Shown here in pieces: positions 8,743 through 16,654 of a DNA stretch of 64,000 bases (positions are counted from its first letter, which is position 1; each line of letters opens with the position of its first letter). Both the position numbers and the translations under genes were made by a program. Source of the DNA: RGIG1681 sp045650505 (GTDB lineage Bacteria > Bacillota > Clostridia > Christensenellales > UBA1242); the NCBI GenBank assembly GCA_045650505.1, contig JAZRRE010000032.1:7815-71814 (forward strand), written 5' to 3'. The notes beneath the pieces are model-generated. The model was given only the letters and a program-made list of their open reading frames with translations, did not search any database and had not been told where the DNA came from.

Positions 8743-9844
8743 TTAATCAACTTTTTTATCGAATTTAAGTTTCTCAATAATAAAGTCTTGAATATCACCA
8801 TCAAGCACAGCTGATGTGTCACCTATTTCAAAATTTGTTCTATGGTCTTTAACCATATTATAAGGACACAAAACATAAGACCTGATTTGACTTCCCCATT
8901 CAATTTTTCGTTGACTGCCAATTTTTTTGAGACGCTCTTCTTCCTTTTCTTTTTCAGCCTTTTCCGCAAGTTTTGCATAAAGCATCTTCATTGCAGTTTC
9001 TTTATTTTGGGTCTGACTACGCTCATTTTGACACGCAACAATTATTCCGGTTGGAATGTGTGTGATTCTAACAGCACTTTCAGTTTTATTGATATGCTGA
9101 CCACCAGCACCACCACTTCTAAAAGTATCAACTTTAATTTCATCAGGTTTAATTTCAATTTTTGTTGTATCTTCAATAATTGGTGAAACTTCCAAACTTG
9201 CAAACGAAGTATGTCTTCTTTTATTTGCATCAAATGGAGAGATTCTAACAAGTCTATGCACACCTCTTTCACACTTTAAATTTCCGTAAGCGTGCTCTCC
9301 TTCAATCAAAATACTAACTGATTTATATCCTGCCCCATCACCATATAAATAGTTTAAGATTTTTGCCGAATAGCCTTGCATTTCAGCATATCTCAAATAC
9401 ATTCTATGAAGCATATCTGTCCAATCTTGAGCTTCTTCACCTCCAGCTCCAGAATGGAGTTCAATTAGTGCAGAGGCGTTATCAAACTCTCCATCATAAA
9501 GAGTTTCTGTATAAAGCTTTTCAGTATCAGCTTTTGCCTTTTTAAATTCTATTTCAAACTCTTTCCATTCAGTGTCACCAGCATTTTCTTGTGATAACAT
9601 TTCATATAAAACCTTAAGGTCTTCAATTTCTTTTGTAGTAAGCTCAATTTTATCAAGCACCATCATCACAGATTTTTTCTCAATACCAACCCTTTTCATC
9701 TTATCGGCATTCTTAAAAATTTCTGGGTCTTGTTCTTCTTTTTCAAGTTCTTCAAGTTTTTTCTTAAGCCCATTCGAGTCAAAGACAGTGCACTGTTTGA
9801 GCTTGCATTTCGCTTAAATTTTTAAGTTCTTCAAAATCAAACAT
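8743..9844 (-). CDS. prfB: Peptide chain release factor 2, made by programmed +1 frameshifting
   Basis: RF2 ends translation at UGA and UAA. Translation starts at ATG 9844 (AGGAG 6 nt upstream), reads 21 codons, and meets an in-frame UGA at 9781-9779 in the context CTT TGA C; a +1 shift continues at GAC 9780 to give about 366 aa. Beyond the shift the protein has SPF (in RISPFDANKRRHT), the stop-codon-recognition tripeptide, and GGQ (SGGAGGQHINKT). The frameshift is the known RF2 autoregulation: low RF2 favours shifting. The usual SD-like AGGGGG upstream of the slip site is not visible; a 12-bp palindrome (9785-9796) sits there instead. The gene is intact, not a pseudogene. Confidence 0.95.
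9779..9796 (-). promoter_or_regulatory. prfB programmed frameshift site
   Basis: Slippery codon CTT (9784-9782), stop TGA (9781-9779) and following C, directly preceded by the perfect palindrome ACAGTGCACTGT (9785-9796). Confidence 0.85.
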
Positions 9845-9905
9845 AAAATTCTCCTAACACAAATATTATATATGCAAACATCACAAAAATCAATCACAAT
9901 TACGC

Positions 9906-9937
9906 AAAAAAAATAGCAGGCTTAAAGCCTACTATTT
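9906..9937 (-). terminator. Terminator overlapping the stop of the two-TM coiled-coil gene
   Basis: AAATAG-AGGCTT type stem (9911-9923 with 9925-9937) with one mismatch on the plus strand that is a G-U pair in minus-strand RNA, then a T-run. Confidence 0.75.
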
Positions 9938-11630
9938 AAATTTTGTTTGAAAGTCTATATCCAATAAAACTTCCATCTTCAAAAGTATATTTAACTGCAT
10001 AGCCCAAATCTTCATAAGTGCAAACTTCACTAGTAACCTTTTCATTTTCAAACATATCAGCATTTTCAATAGCAATCTTTTCAAAATTGCCGGTTACTTC
10101 AAATTTCTCAATCACTTTTGCAAGTTGAGCAATTGTTGAAGCATCACTGTTACCCATTTTAAGTTTAGACTCAATAAGTTTGAGCTTCATATAAACATAA
10201 GTTGGAATTTTTCTATTGTTTTCAATAATTTCTTCAGGAATTTTAACACCATCTTGAATCTTTGTTTCATAGAATAAATTATTATATTTTATAGTATTTT
10301 CATAATCAAAGAAATGTGAAGCAAACTCCATTTTAACACGCTTTAAAGCATCTGAACTTTTAAGACCTTTAAGCTCTAAAGTTTTTGTATTTCTAATGTA
10401 TCTTGTATTTAAAAACTTATCAAGTGTTGCTGAAATAAACAAATCTTCTCTAGATTTTAAATAAACAATTGATTCTTTTGAAAGTGCTTTAATTGAAATT
10501 CCAAAAGGATTAACTTTTTTTCCTTTTGAATTAACTGAATAATTATAAGTAAATTCTGAAACATCTGCCATTCGTTTAATAAATTCGAAACGAACTTCAT
10601 TATTGTAATAAAGCCAATCTTTTTCACAAATTTCCGCATAAACCTTTTCAAAATCACGATTAGCATTATCAGGATTTGTTATTCCACCAATAATCTCAAT
10701 AATTTCTTTAATTTCTTGTTCTTGTGTAGCAAATAAATTTTCAAGGTCAAGTTTCATATTATATGAAAGCATTTTATATTCACTAGCTTTTTCAATAATT
10801 TCATCAAAAGATATTGTTTTTACATATTTTTTTAATTCTTCAAAAAAGTTCGAATTATATTCATATTTTTCAGAATTAATTTTATTTGCTTTTTCAAATA
10901 TACTAACGTATTCAAGTTCAGCATCATCTTTTTTCTTTTTTCTAGCTTGAATTTCATAACTCAAACCATTCGATTTTGTTTGATTCTTTTTTGCTGTATG
11001 CTTTAAAAGCCCAAATAATGCAAATCCAACAGCAAGCACACTTATTGACCAAATTGTTGCCTGATTAAAAGTAAACTTGCCCATAAAATGGAAAGTAAAC
11101 CCAAGCATTGCAACCATAACAGTCATCACCAATAACACAATCGAAAAACCTTCACAAAGTCTAGCAGTAACCAAATGTTTTGCGTGAAGCCTTGTTTCTT
11201 TTTCAAACTCTTTTTTTGCCTCATCAAATTTTTCTTTTGTTTGTTTAAGTTCCGCATTAACCGACACCGCAAGTTCCAAGCTGGCATTTTTATAAACATC
11301 AAACTCACTTACTAAAACTTCTTTTTGTGGAAGCTCACCATCTTCAGAATAACTCGCAATCGTATAATAAAGAACCTTCAAATAATTAAGTGAAAGTTTA
11401 ATTGATTCAAATCCAAGTTCACTTGCATAATCTCTAAACAAAAGACAAATTCCCTCTAAATAATAAGTTCCCTTTTTATAGCAGAATGAAGGAAGTTTTG
11501 ACACATTTGTTTCCATAAGATTTTTATATGCATCATAAAAAGCAAGCATATCTTTATAAAAGACTGCATTCTTTACAAAACTGCCACTTGCAATAACCTC
11601 TTTATCATTTTTATTAATTAAATGAGCCAT
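9936..11630 (-). CDS. Unknown two-TM protein with coiled-coil regions
   Basis: A 564-residue protein I do not recognise. An N-terminal alpha-helical part contains a charged Lys/Glu coiled coil (about 125-150). Two adjacent membrane helices follow (about 161-183 and 190-209), then a long cytosolic-looking C-terminal region of about 350 residues with more coiled coil near 225-300. The hairpin-like pair of membrane helices between two soluble parts suggests a membrane-tethered scaffold or sensor; no catalytic motif is visible. GAGGTGA lies 5 nt before ATG. It has its own terminator, and a 0.5-kb intergenic region lies upstream, so it is probably monocistronic. Confidence 0.8.
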   Translation of the reverse strand: MAHLINKNDKEVIASGSFVKNAVFYKDMLAFYDAYKNLMETNVSKLPSFCYKKGTYYLEGICLLFRDYASELGFESIKLSLNYLKVLYYTIASYSEDGELPQKEVLVSEFDVYKNASLELAVSVNAELKQTKEKFDEAKKEFEKETRLHAKHLVTARLCEGFSIVLLVMTVMVAMLGFTFHFMGKFTFNQATIWSISVLAVGFALFGLLKHTAKKNQTKSNGLSYEIQARKKKKDDAELEYVSIFEKANKINSEKYEYNSNFFEELKKYVKTISFDEIIEKASEYKMLSYNMKLDLENLFATQEQEIKEIIEIIGGITNPDNANRDFEKVYAEICEKDWLYYNNEVRFEFIKRMADVSEFTYNYSVNSKGKKVNPFGISIKALSKESIVYLKSREDLFISATLDKFLNTRYIRNTKTLELKGLKSSDALKRVKMEFASHFFDYENTIKYNNLFYETKIQDGVKIPEEIIENNRKIPTYVYMKLKLIESKLKMGNSDASTIAQLAKVIEKFEVTGNFEKIAIENADMFENEKVTSEVCTYEDLGYAVKYTFEDGSFIGYRLSNKI

Positions 11631-11884
11631 CTCTCACCTCAATTTAATTTTATCATAATATGAAAAATTCTCAAACAATTTAACAACTATTTTTCATTTT
11701 AAATAAATCAACCATCAACTCGATTTTATATAATTTTAATTATTTTTATGCATAATATTTTATCTTTAAAATGAATGATATTTTCTTTTTTATTCAATAA
11801 ATTATCTTTTTTCTTATTTTACTTCAAAATACTTTGCTATAAATTTTGATAATTTATAAAACAATAAACTATAATAACTATGCA

Positions 11885-11917
11885 TAAAAAAGGTCAAGAC
11901 ATTGCCCTGCCTTGACC
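11885..11917 (-). terminator. Orphan terminator-like hairpin in the 11.9-kb gap
   Basis: GGTCAAG (11892-11898) pairs with CTTGACC (11911-11917) across a 12-nt loop; on the minus strand a run of T follows. No known gene ends here, so it may close a small RNA transcribed leftwards from near 12050. Confidence 0.6.
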
Positions 11918-11937
11918 CATTCATCATTTGTGCCTTA

Positions 11938-12000
11938 CCATTTTGTCTTTTGTAAGTTTTCATTTGTATGCCATTTTATCTTTTGTAAGTTTTCATTTGT
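11938..12000. repeat. Tandem direct repeat, 2 x 30 bp, period 33
   Basis: 11938-11967 and 11971-12000 differ at one position (29/30 identical) with a 3-bp spacer. On the minus strand each begins ACAAATGAAAACTTAC. A shorter degenerate copy of the second half may lie at about 12012-12030, and ACAAATGA recurs once more on the hairpin side. Confidence 0.85.
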
Positions 12001-12127
12001 TAATCATAAATTTTTCTTTTGTATAACTTCATTATACATAAATTTTTTACGCTGTAAATAAACCTCTTAAAAATAGACATAAAAAAACAAAAGTAGTCAA
12101 AATTTTTATTTTTATTTATAATTTTTA

Positions 12128-12156
12128 TTGAAATTTTAAATCATTTAATTTAAAAT
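12128..12156 (+). promoter_or_regulatory. acpS promoter, predicted leaderless
   Basis: TTGAAA (12128-12133), 17-nt spacer, TAAAAT (12151-12156), 6 nt, ATG 12163. No SD is present. Confidence 0.75.
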
Positions 12157-12162
12157 AAAATT

Positions 12163-12510
12163 ATGGAAGTTGGAATTGACATCGAACAAAATGAAAGATT
12201 TAAAACCGTTTCAGAATCTTTTTTGAAACGCGCTTTTACCCCTGCAGAAATTGCTTATGCTCAAAAGTTTAAAAACTCTTATGAGCAATATTGTGCATTT
12301 TGGTGCGTTAAAGAAGCTGTGGTCAAAGCTTTTTCAAACCGCAAACTTTGCTTTCAAGAAATTCAAATAACGGCAACTGAAGAAGGTCGCCCATACATAA
12401 TTTTAAATGACACAATAAAACACGAACTTAAAAAAGCAAATGCAAAAGAAATCAAAATATCAATATCTCATTCAAAAAAATATTCTACTGCAATTTGTAT
12501 AATAAACTAA
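12163..12510 (+). CDS. acpS: Holo-[acyl-carrier-protein] synthase
   Basis: A 115-residue 4'-phosphopantetheinyl transferase that loads the pantetheine arm of CoA onto ACP for fatty acid synthesis. It has the metal-binding GIDIE near the N-terminus and the second motif FWCVKEAVVKAF (W-x-x-K-E-A) near 46-57, and ends with the strand motif ISISHSKKYSTAICI. Length is normal for AcpS. It is one of few plus-strand genes here, with its own promoter placed 6 nt from ATG (leaderless) and a shared bidirectional terminator with the convergent kinase gene. Usual neighbours such as alr or acpP are absent. Confidence 0.92.
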   Translation: MEVGIDIEQNERFKTVSESFLKRAFTPAEIAYAQKFKNSYEQYCAFWCVKEAVVKAFSNRKLCFQEIQITATEEGRPYIILNDTIKHELKKANAKEIKISISHSKKYSTAICIIN

Positions 12511-12556
12511 ATAAATTTAAAAAATATACATTTTAAACAAATTTTGGTAATAAAAT

Positions 12557-12590
12557 AAAAACACTGAAATCTTCAGTGTTTTTTTATTTT
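12557..12590. terminator. Bidirectional terminator between acpS and the cytidylate-kinase-like gene
   Basis: AAACACTGAA (12559-12568) pairs with TTCAGTGTTT (12572-12581), flanked by A-rich and T-rich tracts, so it can serve both strands. Confidence 0.85.
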
Positions 12591-12591
12591 T

Positions 12592-13137
12592 TTATTTTTC
12601 AATATATTTTAAATAAGCATCATAAATTGCTTTTCCGGTTTCTTCGATTGAAAGATTTGTATTATCAATAACTAAATCATAGTTTGATTTATCTTTGTTA
12701 TCAAAACCATAAATTGACATATATCTTTTATTTTCAAGTTCCCATCTTTCATCAAGTGCAGCAATTGCATCTTCTGGTGAAAGGTCAACTTTTTCTGTGC
12801 TTCTTCCAGAATTAATCAATCTTCTTGCTTGTTCTTGAGGCTCAACATCAACGAACACTTTAAAAGATTTTGGAACAAAATGCCAAGCAGTTCTGCTATC
12901 AAAAATCATTTTCTTGCCTTCATTTTCAGTTCCAACCTTAACAATTTCATCATCAACCATATGGTCAATTGATGTATCGTTTAAACGATTAAGCTCTAAA
13001 ACATCAACACCTCTTTCGGTTGCAATTTTTCTAAAAATATCTCCAGCACTAAATTTTTCAAAACCATATTTTTCAACTAAATATGCTGTCACAGCACCCT
13101 TTCCTGAACAAGGTTTTCCTGTTATTGTAATAATCAT
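12592..13137 (-). CDS. Cytidylate-kinase-like nucleotide kinase
   Basis: A 181-residue P-loop kinase: Walker A at residues 7-14 (GKPCSGKG), a DSRTAWHF lid-side motif near 80-87, and a C-terminal EETGKAIYDAYLKYIEK helix. It resembles the short cytidylate kinase family (Cytidylate_kin2/archaeal Cmk type), which phosphorylates CMP or dCMP. A related role on another small substrate cannot be excluded. It starts 2 nt after the pepF stop, so the two genes form one transcript. Uridine/cytidine specificity cannot be read from the sequence alone. Confidence 0.8.
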   Translation of the reverse strand: MIITITGKPCSGKGAVTAYLVEKYGFEKFSAGDIFRKIATERGVDVLELNRLNDTSIDHMVDDEIVKVGTENEGKKMIFDSRTAWHFVPKSFKVFVDVEPQEQARRLINSGRSTEKVDLSPEDAIAALDERWELENKRYMSIYGFDNKDKSNYDLVIDNTNLSIEETGKAIYDAYLKYIEK

Positions 13138-13139
13138 TT

Positions 13140-14909
13140 TTACTTCTCCTTGGTTAGACTTTTTAATTCTTTTAAATAATCTTCAAATAAATTAAATGCA
13201 ATTTCATAAGTATCATTAGAAAGTATATCAACTTCAGCAATTTTAAGTGAAGACACAGGGTCAATCGACCCACCTAAACTTAAAAACTTTTTATATTTCT
13301 TTAAATATTCACCATTCTTATCGTTCATAATCTTTTGAGCCACAACTGAAGCTGAAACAAAACCTGTAGAATATTTATAAAGATAATAATCTCTAAATAT
13401 GTGATGCTTTCTACTCCAATTATAAACATATTCATCAGTAAGAACAACTTTATTTGCAAAATATTTTTTGTTTAACTCTAAATATTTATTATTAAGTTCT
13501 TGAGCTGTGAGAGAAACTCCTTTTTGAAGTTCATCGTGAACAAAAAGCTCAAACTCCGCAAGAAGCGATGCATCAAAAACATTCAAATAAAACACCTGTA
13601 AAAATTCTGAAATTATTTGAATCTTTTTTAACCTATCCTTTTCATTATGAAGCCTATAGTTTATATATAAAATTTCATTTGTAAGTGAAGCCACTTCTGC
13701 CACAAAAATTGTATATTGTGCCTTTGAATAAGGCTGTGTGCTTTCTGAATAATAAGAATGCATTGCGTGACCAAATTCGTGAGCAATAGCAGAAGCCCAG
13801 CTTTCCGTGCCATCAAAATTCAAAAGGATATAAGGATGCGAACCAAAAGCACTGATTGTGTAACCACCACTTGCCTTTTTATCCCTTGGAAGTGCATCAA
13901 TCCAACCTTCACTTACAGCTTTTTCAAACACTTCAACATAATCCTTTCCAAGCGGTTCAAATGAATTTTTCACATTATTTACCGCTTCTTCATAAGAAAT
14001 TGTCTCTTTTTTATCTGAAAAACCCGCAGAAATATCACACGAATAAAAAGTATCAAGATTTAAGAAATCTTTTTTTACTTCAAAGTATTCTTGAAGCAAA
14101 TTAGCTTTTTTGCTAACATTTTCAATATTTTTATTAATTATATCTTTGCTAACTTCTTCACGATATGTGTACATATCAAGTGCAGATTCAAACCCCTTCT
14201 CTTTAGCCACAAAATTAATATATTTAACGTGTGATAAATAAAGCATTGCATAAGTTATGTTAAGTTTTCCATACTCTGACAAAAATGCCTTCATAACACG
14301 TTTTCTAATTTCTTGTGAAGGTGATTTCAAAAAGCTGGCATAAGTTCCATTTGACAGCTTAATTTCTTCTCCATTTTCATTGATAAATGAACCGTGTTCC
14401 ATCTCAACATCTGAAAGGTTTGAATATATATCATCTTGAGCTTGAAATCCAGAAAGTGAAGCCATCAACACTTCTCTGTCTTCAGAAAGTGTATGTTCTT
14501 TGTTTCTTAAAATGTAATCTATAACTCTATCAAAATCTGCAAAATCTTTATCATTTTTAAGTTCATTTAAAAATTCATTTGAAAGACTTGAAAGTTCTGT
14601 TTTTGCAAAAGCCAATCTTTCATTAATCTTTGAAAAGAAGTCAGAAATTATTTGATAATTCTTTAAATTTTCTTGATTTTTGCCATCATCATCAAGCTTA
14701 CATTTTGCATAAACTGCCAATTTTTCTAAAATTACAGAAATTTCATCATCAGCTTTGAAATAATTTAAAAGTATTTTTTTATCATTTTTTTTGAGATTAT
14801 TTTTGAATTTTTCAAGATTTTTTAACATTTTTTTTGCATTTTCAAAGTCACTTAAAAAATCATTATTTAATAGGTATAAATGCGACAAATCCCAATTTGT
14901 ATTAATCAT
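13140..14909 (-). CDS. pepF: Oligoendopeptidase F, M3 family
   Basis: A 589-residue cytosolic zinc metallopeptidase that cuts oligopeptides of about 7-17 residues. The zinc motif is AIAHEFGHAMHSYYS with the third ligand Glu in FVAEVASLTNE. The protein begins INTNWDLSHLY, the usual PepF N-terminus, and length is normal. AAAGGAG precedes ATG. It is followed after 2 nt by the cytidylate-kinase-like gene; this pairing looks like simple co-transcription. Confidence 0.95.
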   Translation of the reverse strand: MINTNWDLSHLYLLNNDFLSDFENAKKMLKNLEKFKNNLKKNDKKILLNYFKADDEISVILEKLAVYAKCKLDDDGKNQENLKNYQIISDFFSKINERLAFAKTELSSLSNEFLNELKNDKDFADFDRVIDYILRNKEHTLSEDREVLMASLSGFQAQDDIYSNLSDVEMEHGSFINENGEEIKLSNGTYASFLKSPSQEIRKRVMKAFLSEYGKLNITYAMLYLSHVKYINFVAKEKGFESALDMYTYREEVSKDIINKNIENVSKKANLLQEYFEVKKDFLNLDTFYSCDISAGFSDKKETISYEEAVNNVKNSFEPLGKDYVEVFEKAVSEGWIDALPRDKKASGGYTISAFGSHPYILLNFDGTESWASAIAHEFGHAMHSYYSESTQPYSKAQYTIFVAEVASLTNEILYINYRLHNEKDRLKKIQIISEFLQVFYLNVFDASLLAEFELFVHDELQKGVSLTAQELNNKYLELNKKYFANKVVLTDEYVYNWSRKHHIFRDYYLYKYSTGFVSASVVAQKIMNDKNGEYLKKYKKFLSLGGSIDPVSSLKIAEVDILSNDTYEIAFNLFEDYLKELKSLTKEK

Positions 14910-14958
14910 ATTTTCTCCTTTTTATTAGTATATAACACACTATCAAAAAAAGTCAAAA

Positions 14959-14992
14959 ATAAAAAGATAGAATTTAAATTCTATCTTTTTAT
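14959..14992 (-). terminator. Terminator after the DUF378-like gene
   Basis: A perfect 30-bp palindrome (14961-14975 with 14976-14990) ends in T runs on both strands; the minus-strand gene stops at 14995. Confidence 0.8.
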
Positions 14993-14994
14993 TT

Positions 14995-15219
14995 CTATCT
15001 TCTCATTGTTTCATCTTCAGAAAAGAGTCTTCTTCTCCTAATGCAAAGTTGAATCAAAAGCCAAAGCCCACAAAGACCAACTAAAGCATAAAGAATTCGA
15101 ACAAACACACCTGTTCCGAAAATCCATGCAAGCAAATTCCAAGAGAACACACCAACCAAGAACCAGTTAAATGAACCAAGGATAAGCACGCAAAGTGTAA
15201 TAATGTTTGCAATAATCAT
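14995..15219 (-). CDS. DUF378-family small membrane protein
   Basis: A 74-residue protein with two membrane helices. It starts MIIANIITLCVLILGSFNWFLVGVF, closely matching the NWxLVG pattern of the DUF378 family, and ends with an Arg-rich cytosolic tail (RRRRLF). The function of the family is unknown. AAAGGAG precedes ATG and a terminator lies on each side, so the gene stands alone. Confidence 0.82.
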   Translation of the reverse strand: MIIANIITLCVLILGSFNWFLVGVFSWNLLAWIFGTGVFVRILYALVGLCGLWLLIQLCIRRRRLFSEDETMRR

Positions 15220-15269
15220 ACTTTTATCTCCTTTTACAAATAGTATTAGCAGAAAAGCAAAAATTATGC

Positions 15270-15300
15270 ATAAAAAAAGTATAACAAAAAGTTATACTTT
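15270..15300 (-). terminator. Terminator of secG
   Basis: AAAGTATAAC (15276-15285) pairs with GTTATACTTT (15291-15300), followed on the minus strand by a T-run. Confidence 0.85.
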
Positions 15301-15631
15301 AAATATTTCCAACATAGATTGTGTTTAAAACCAAGAATGCAACGCAAAGAACTAAAATTAAAATAGCATCAATGATTGTAAGTATTTTAATTTTACCTTG
15401 AAGTGTTGCACCTTTATTTCTATTATAGAATGTATTAGATTGACCTGTGATAGCAGAAGCACCATTTGTATTGCTCTTTTGCATAACAGTCAAAATAATC
15501 ATAACAACTGCAAGAAGCGCGAGAACGCCAACAATAACAGCCTTTACAACAGGAAATGTACGAACAATCCAATCTGCAGTTGCAGCATTTTCATCTGCTT
15601 TACACATAAATTTACTAAAATTTAAAAACAT
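15299..15631 (-). CDS. secG: SecG-like preprotein translocase subunit
   Basis: SecG is the small accessory subunit of the SecYEG channel. This 110-residue version has two membrane helices (about 31-51 and 85-107) linked by the SecG-type loop MQKSNTNGASAITGQ...NRNKGATLQGKIK. It is longer than the usual 70-80 residues because of about 28 polar residues before the first helix. ATG 15631 is chosen: GGAGG lies 5 nt upstream, and the earlier ATG at 15649 overlaps that SD. It lies downstream of tpiA, similar to the pgk-tpi-secG region of other Bacillota. Confidence 0.85.
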   Translation of the reverse strand: MFLNFSKFMCKADENAATADWIVRTFPVVKAVIVGVLALLAVVMIILTVMQKSNTNGASAITGQSNTFYNRNKGATLQGKIKILTIIDAILILVLCVAFLVLNTIYVGNI

Positions 15632-15681
15632 AAGTTCCTCCAAACACAAGGATTATAACACATAACTTTTAAAATTTCAAG

Positions 15682-15912
15682 TTATTTATAAAATATAAAT
15701 AACAGAATAATTATAATTACGATTATAACAAAGAGAAAAATCAAAAATTTTCTCATAATTGGCTTTTTAGGCACAAACCTACCTTTGATTGTTGTGTCAA
15801 TAATCAAGAAAAACAAAAAGCCTGCAAAGAGCGCGAGTCCAATATAAGTTAAACTCTTCTCTTCAGCATTTTGTGCAAGTAATAAAGCTAGCGTTGAAAT
15901 ATAAGAAATCAT
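15682..15912 (-). CDS. Unknown small membrane protein between tpiA and secG
   Basis: A 76-residue protein with two predicted membrane helices (about 22-40 and 53-75) and a basic loop (TTIKGRFVPKKPIMRK) between them. The second helix is almost entirely Ile, Leu, Val and Phe. No family is recognised. AAAGGG precedes ATG and it starts 13 nt after tpiA, so it is probably co-transcribed with pgk, tpiA and secG. Confidence 0.75.
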   Translation of the reverse strand: MISYISTLALLLAQNAEEKSLTYIGLALFAGFLFFLIIDTTIKGRFVPKKPIMRKFLIFLFVIIVIIIILLFIFYK

Positions 15913-15925
15913 AAATTACCCTTTA

Positions 15926-16642
15926 TTATCTACTTTTTGCAATAGCGGCAAAGCTTTCAGCTTTAAGACAAGCCCCACCAATAAGAACCCCGCCAACATC
16001 TTGAAGTGCTAAAATTTCTGCACTATTTTCTGGTTTAACGCTTCCACCATAAAGAATTGGAAGGTCAACATTAAATTTTTCAGCAAGTGCACTCTTAATG
16101 TATGCGTGAACTTTCTCAATATCCTCAATTGTTGCAACTTTACCTGTTCCAATAGCCCAAACAGGTTCATAAGCAACAATAACATTTGAAAAATCTTCAA
16201 TGCCTGCAAGACCTTCAACAATTTGTTTTTCCAAAACAGATTCAAACTCATCTTTTTGTTCTAATGTTTCACCGATGCAGAACACAACTTTGAGTCCACC
16301 AGCAAGAGCTGCTGCAACTTTTTTAGAAATAAGTTCATTTGTTTCGCCAAAAATTTGGCGACGTTCACTATGTCCAATAATAACATAGCTTGCACCTGCA
16401 TTTTTAAGCATATTAACTGAAATTTCACCGGTGTAAGCACCTTTTTCAGCAAAGTAGCAATTTTCTGCACCTGTTTCAATGATACCAGCTGCTGTGTCAG
16501 CAAAGGTTTTAACCATTACATAAGGCACACAAGCAACAACATTGTTCTTATTTTCAAGATTTTCTTTTAAATAATCAACATATGGCTCAATATCTGAAAA
16601 ATCATTGTTCATTTTCCAGTTAGCAATAATATATTTATCCAT
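15926..16642 (-). CDS. tpiA: Triosephosphate isomerase
   Basis: TpiA interconverts dihydroxyacetone phosphate and glyceraldehyde-3-phosphate in glycolysis. The 238-residue protein has the N-terminal IANWKMN (catalytic Lys), GHSERRQIFGE (catalytic His) and YEPVWAIGTG (catalytic Glu, loop 6), with LYGGSVKPEN near the end. It starts 12 nt after pgk with its own SD, forming a glycolytic operon with it. Confidence 0.97.
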   Translation of the reverse strand: MDKYIIANWKMNNDFSDIEPYVDYLKENLENKNNVVACVPYVMVKTFADTAAGIIETGAENCYFAEKGAYTGEISVNMLKNAGASYVIIGHSERRQIFGETNELISKKVAAALAGGLKVVFCIGETLEQKDEFESVLEKQIVEGLAGIEDFSNVIVAYEPVWAIGTGKVATIEDIEKVHAYIKSALAEKFNVDLPILYGGSVKPENSAEILALQDVGGVLIGGACLKAESFAAIAKSR

Positions 16643-16654
16643 AAAATCTCCTAA

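Larger units (their letters stand above)
11640..12127. other. Gene-free region with tandem repeat and hairpin
   Basis: About 490 bp without a convincing gene. The left part (11640-11880) is very AT-rich and shows nothing beyond a possible promoter for the gene at 9936-11630. The right part holds a minus-strand terminator-like hairpin (11885-11917) and two 30-bp direct repeats (11938-12000). A minus-strand ATG frame of about 45 codons crosses both, but it has no SD and is probably not a gene. Confidence 0.7.

Noticed and set aside
9779..9844. prfB as a frameshifted pseudogene
   Set aside because: The break is the known programmed CTT TGA C site and both parts join into a full-length RF2.
11938..12000. 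Possible CRISPR array
   Set aside because: Only two copies with a 3-bp spacer, no palindromic repeat ends and no cas genes.
11821..12000. Minus-strand frame of about 45 codons across the repeat and hairpin
   Set aside because: It has no SD or leaderless-type promoter and reads through the terminator-like hairpin.
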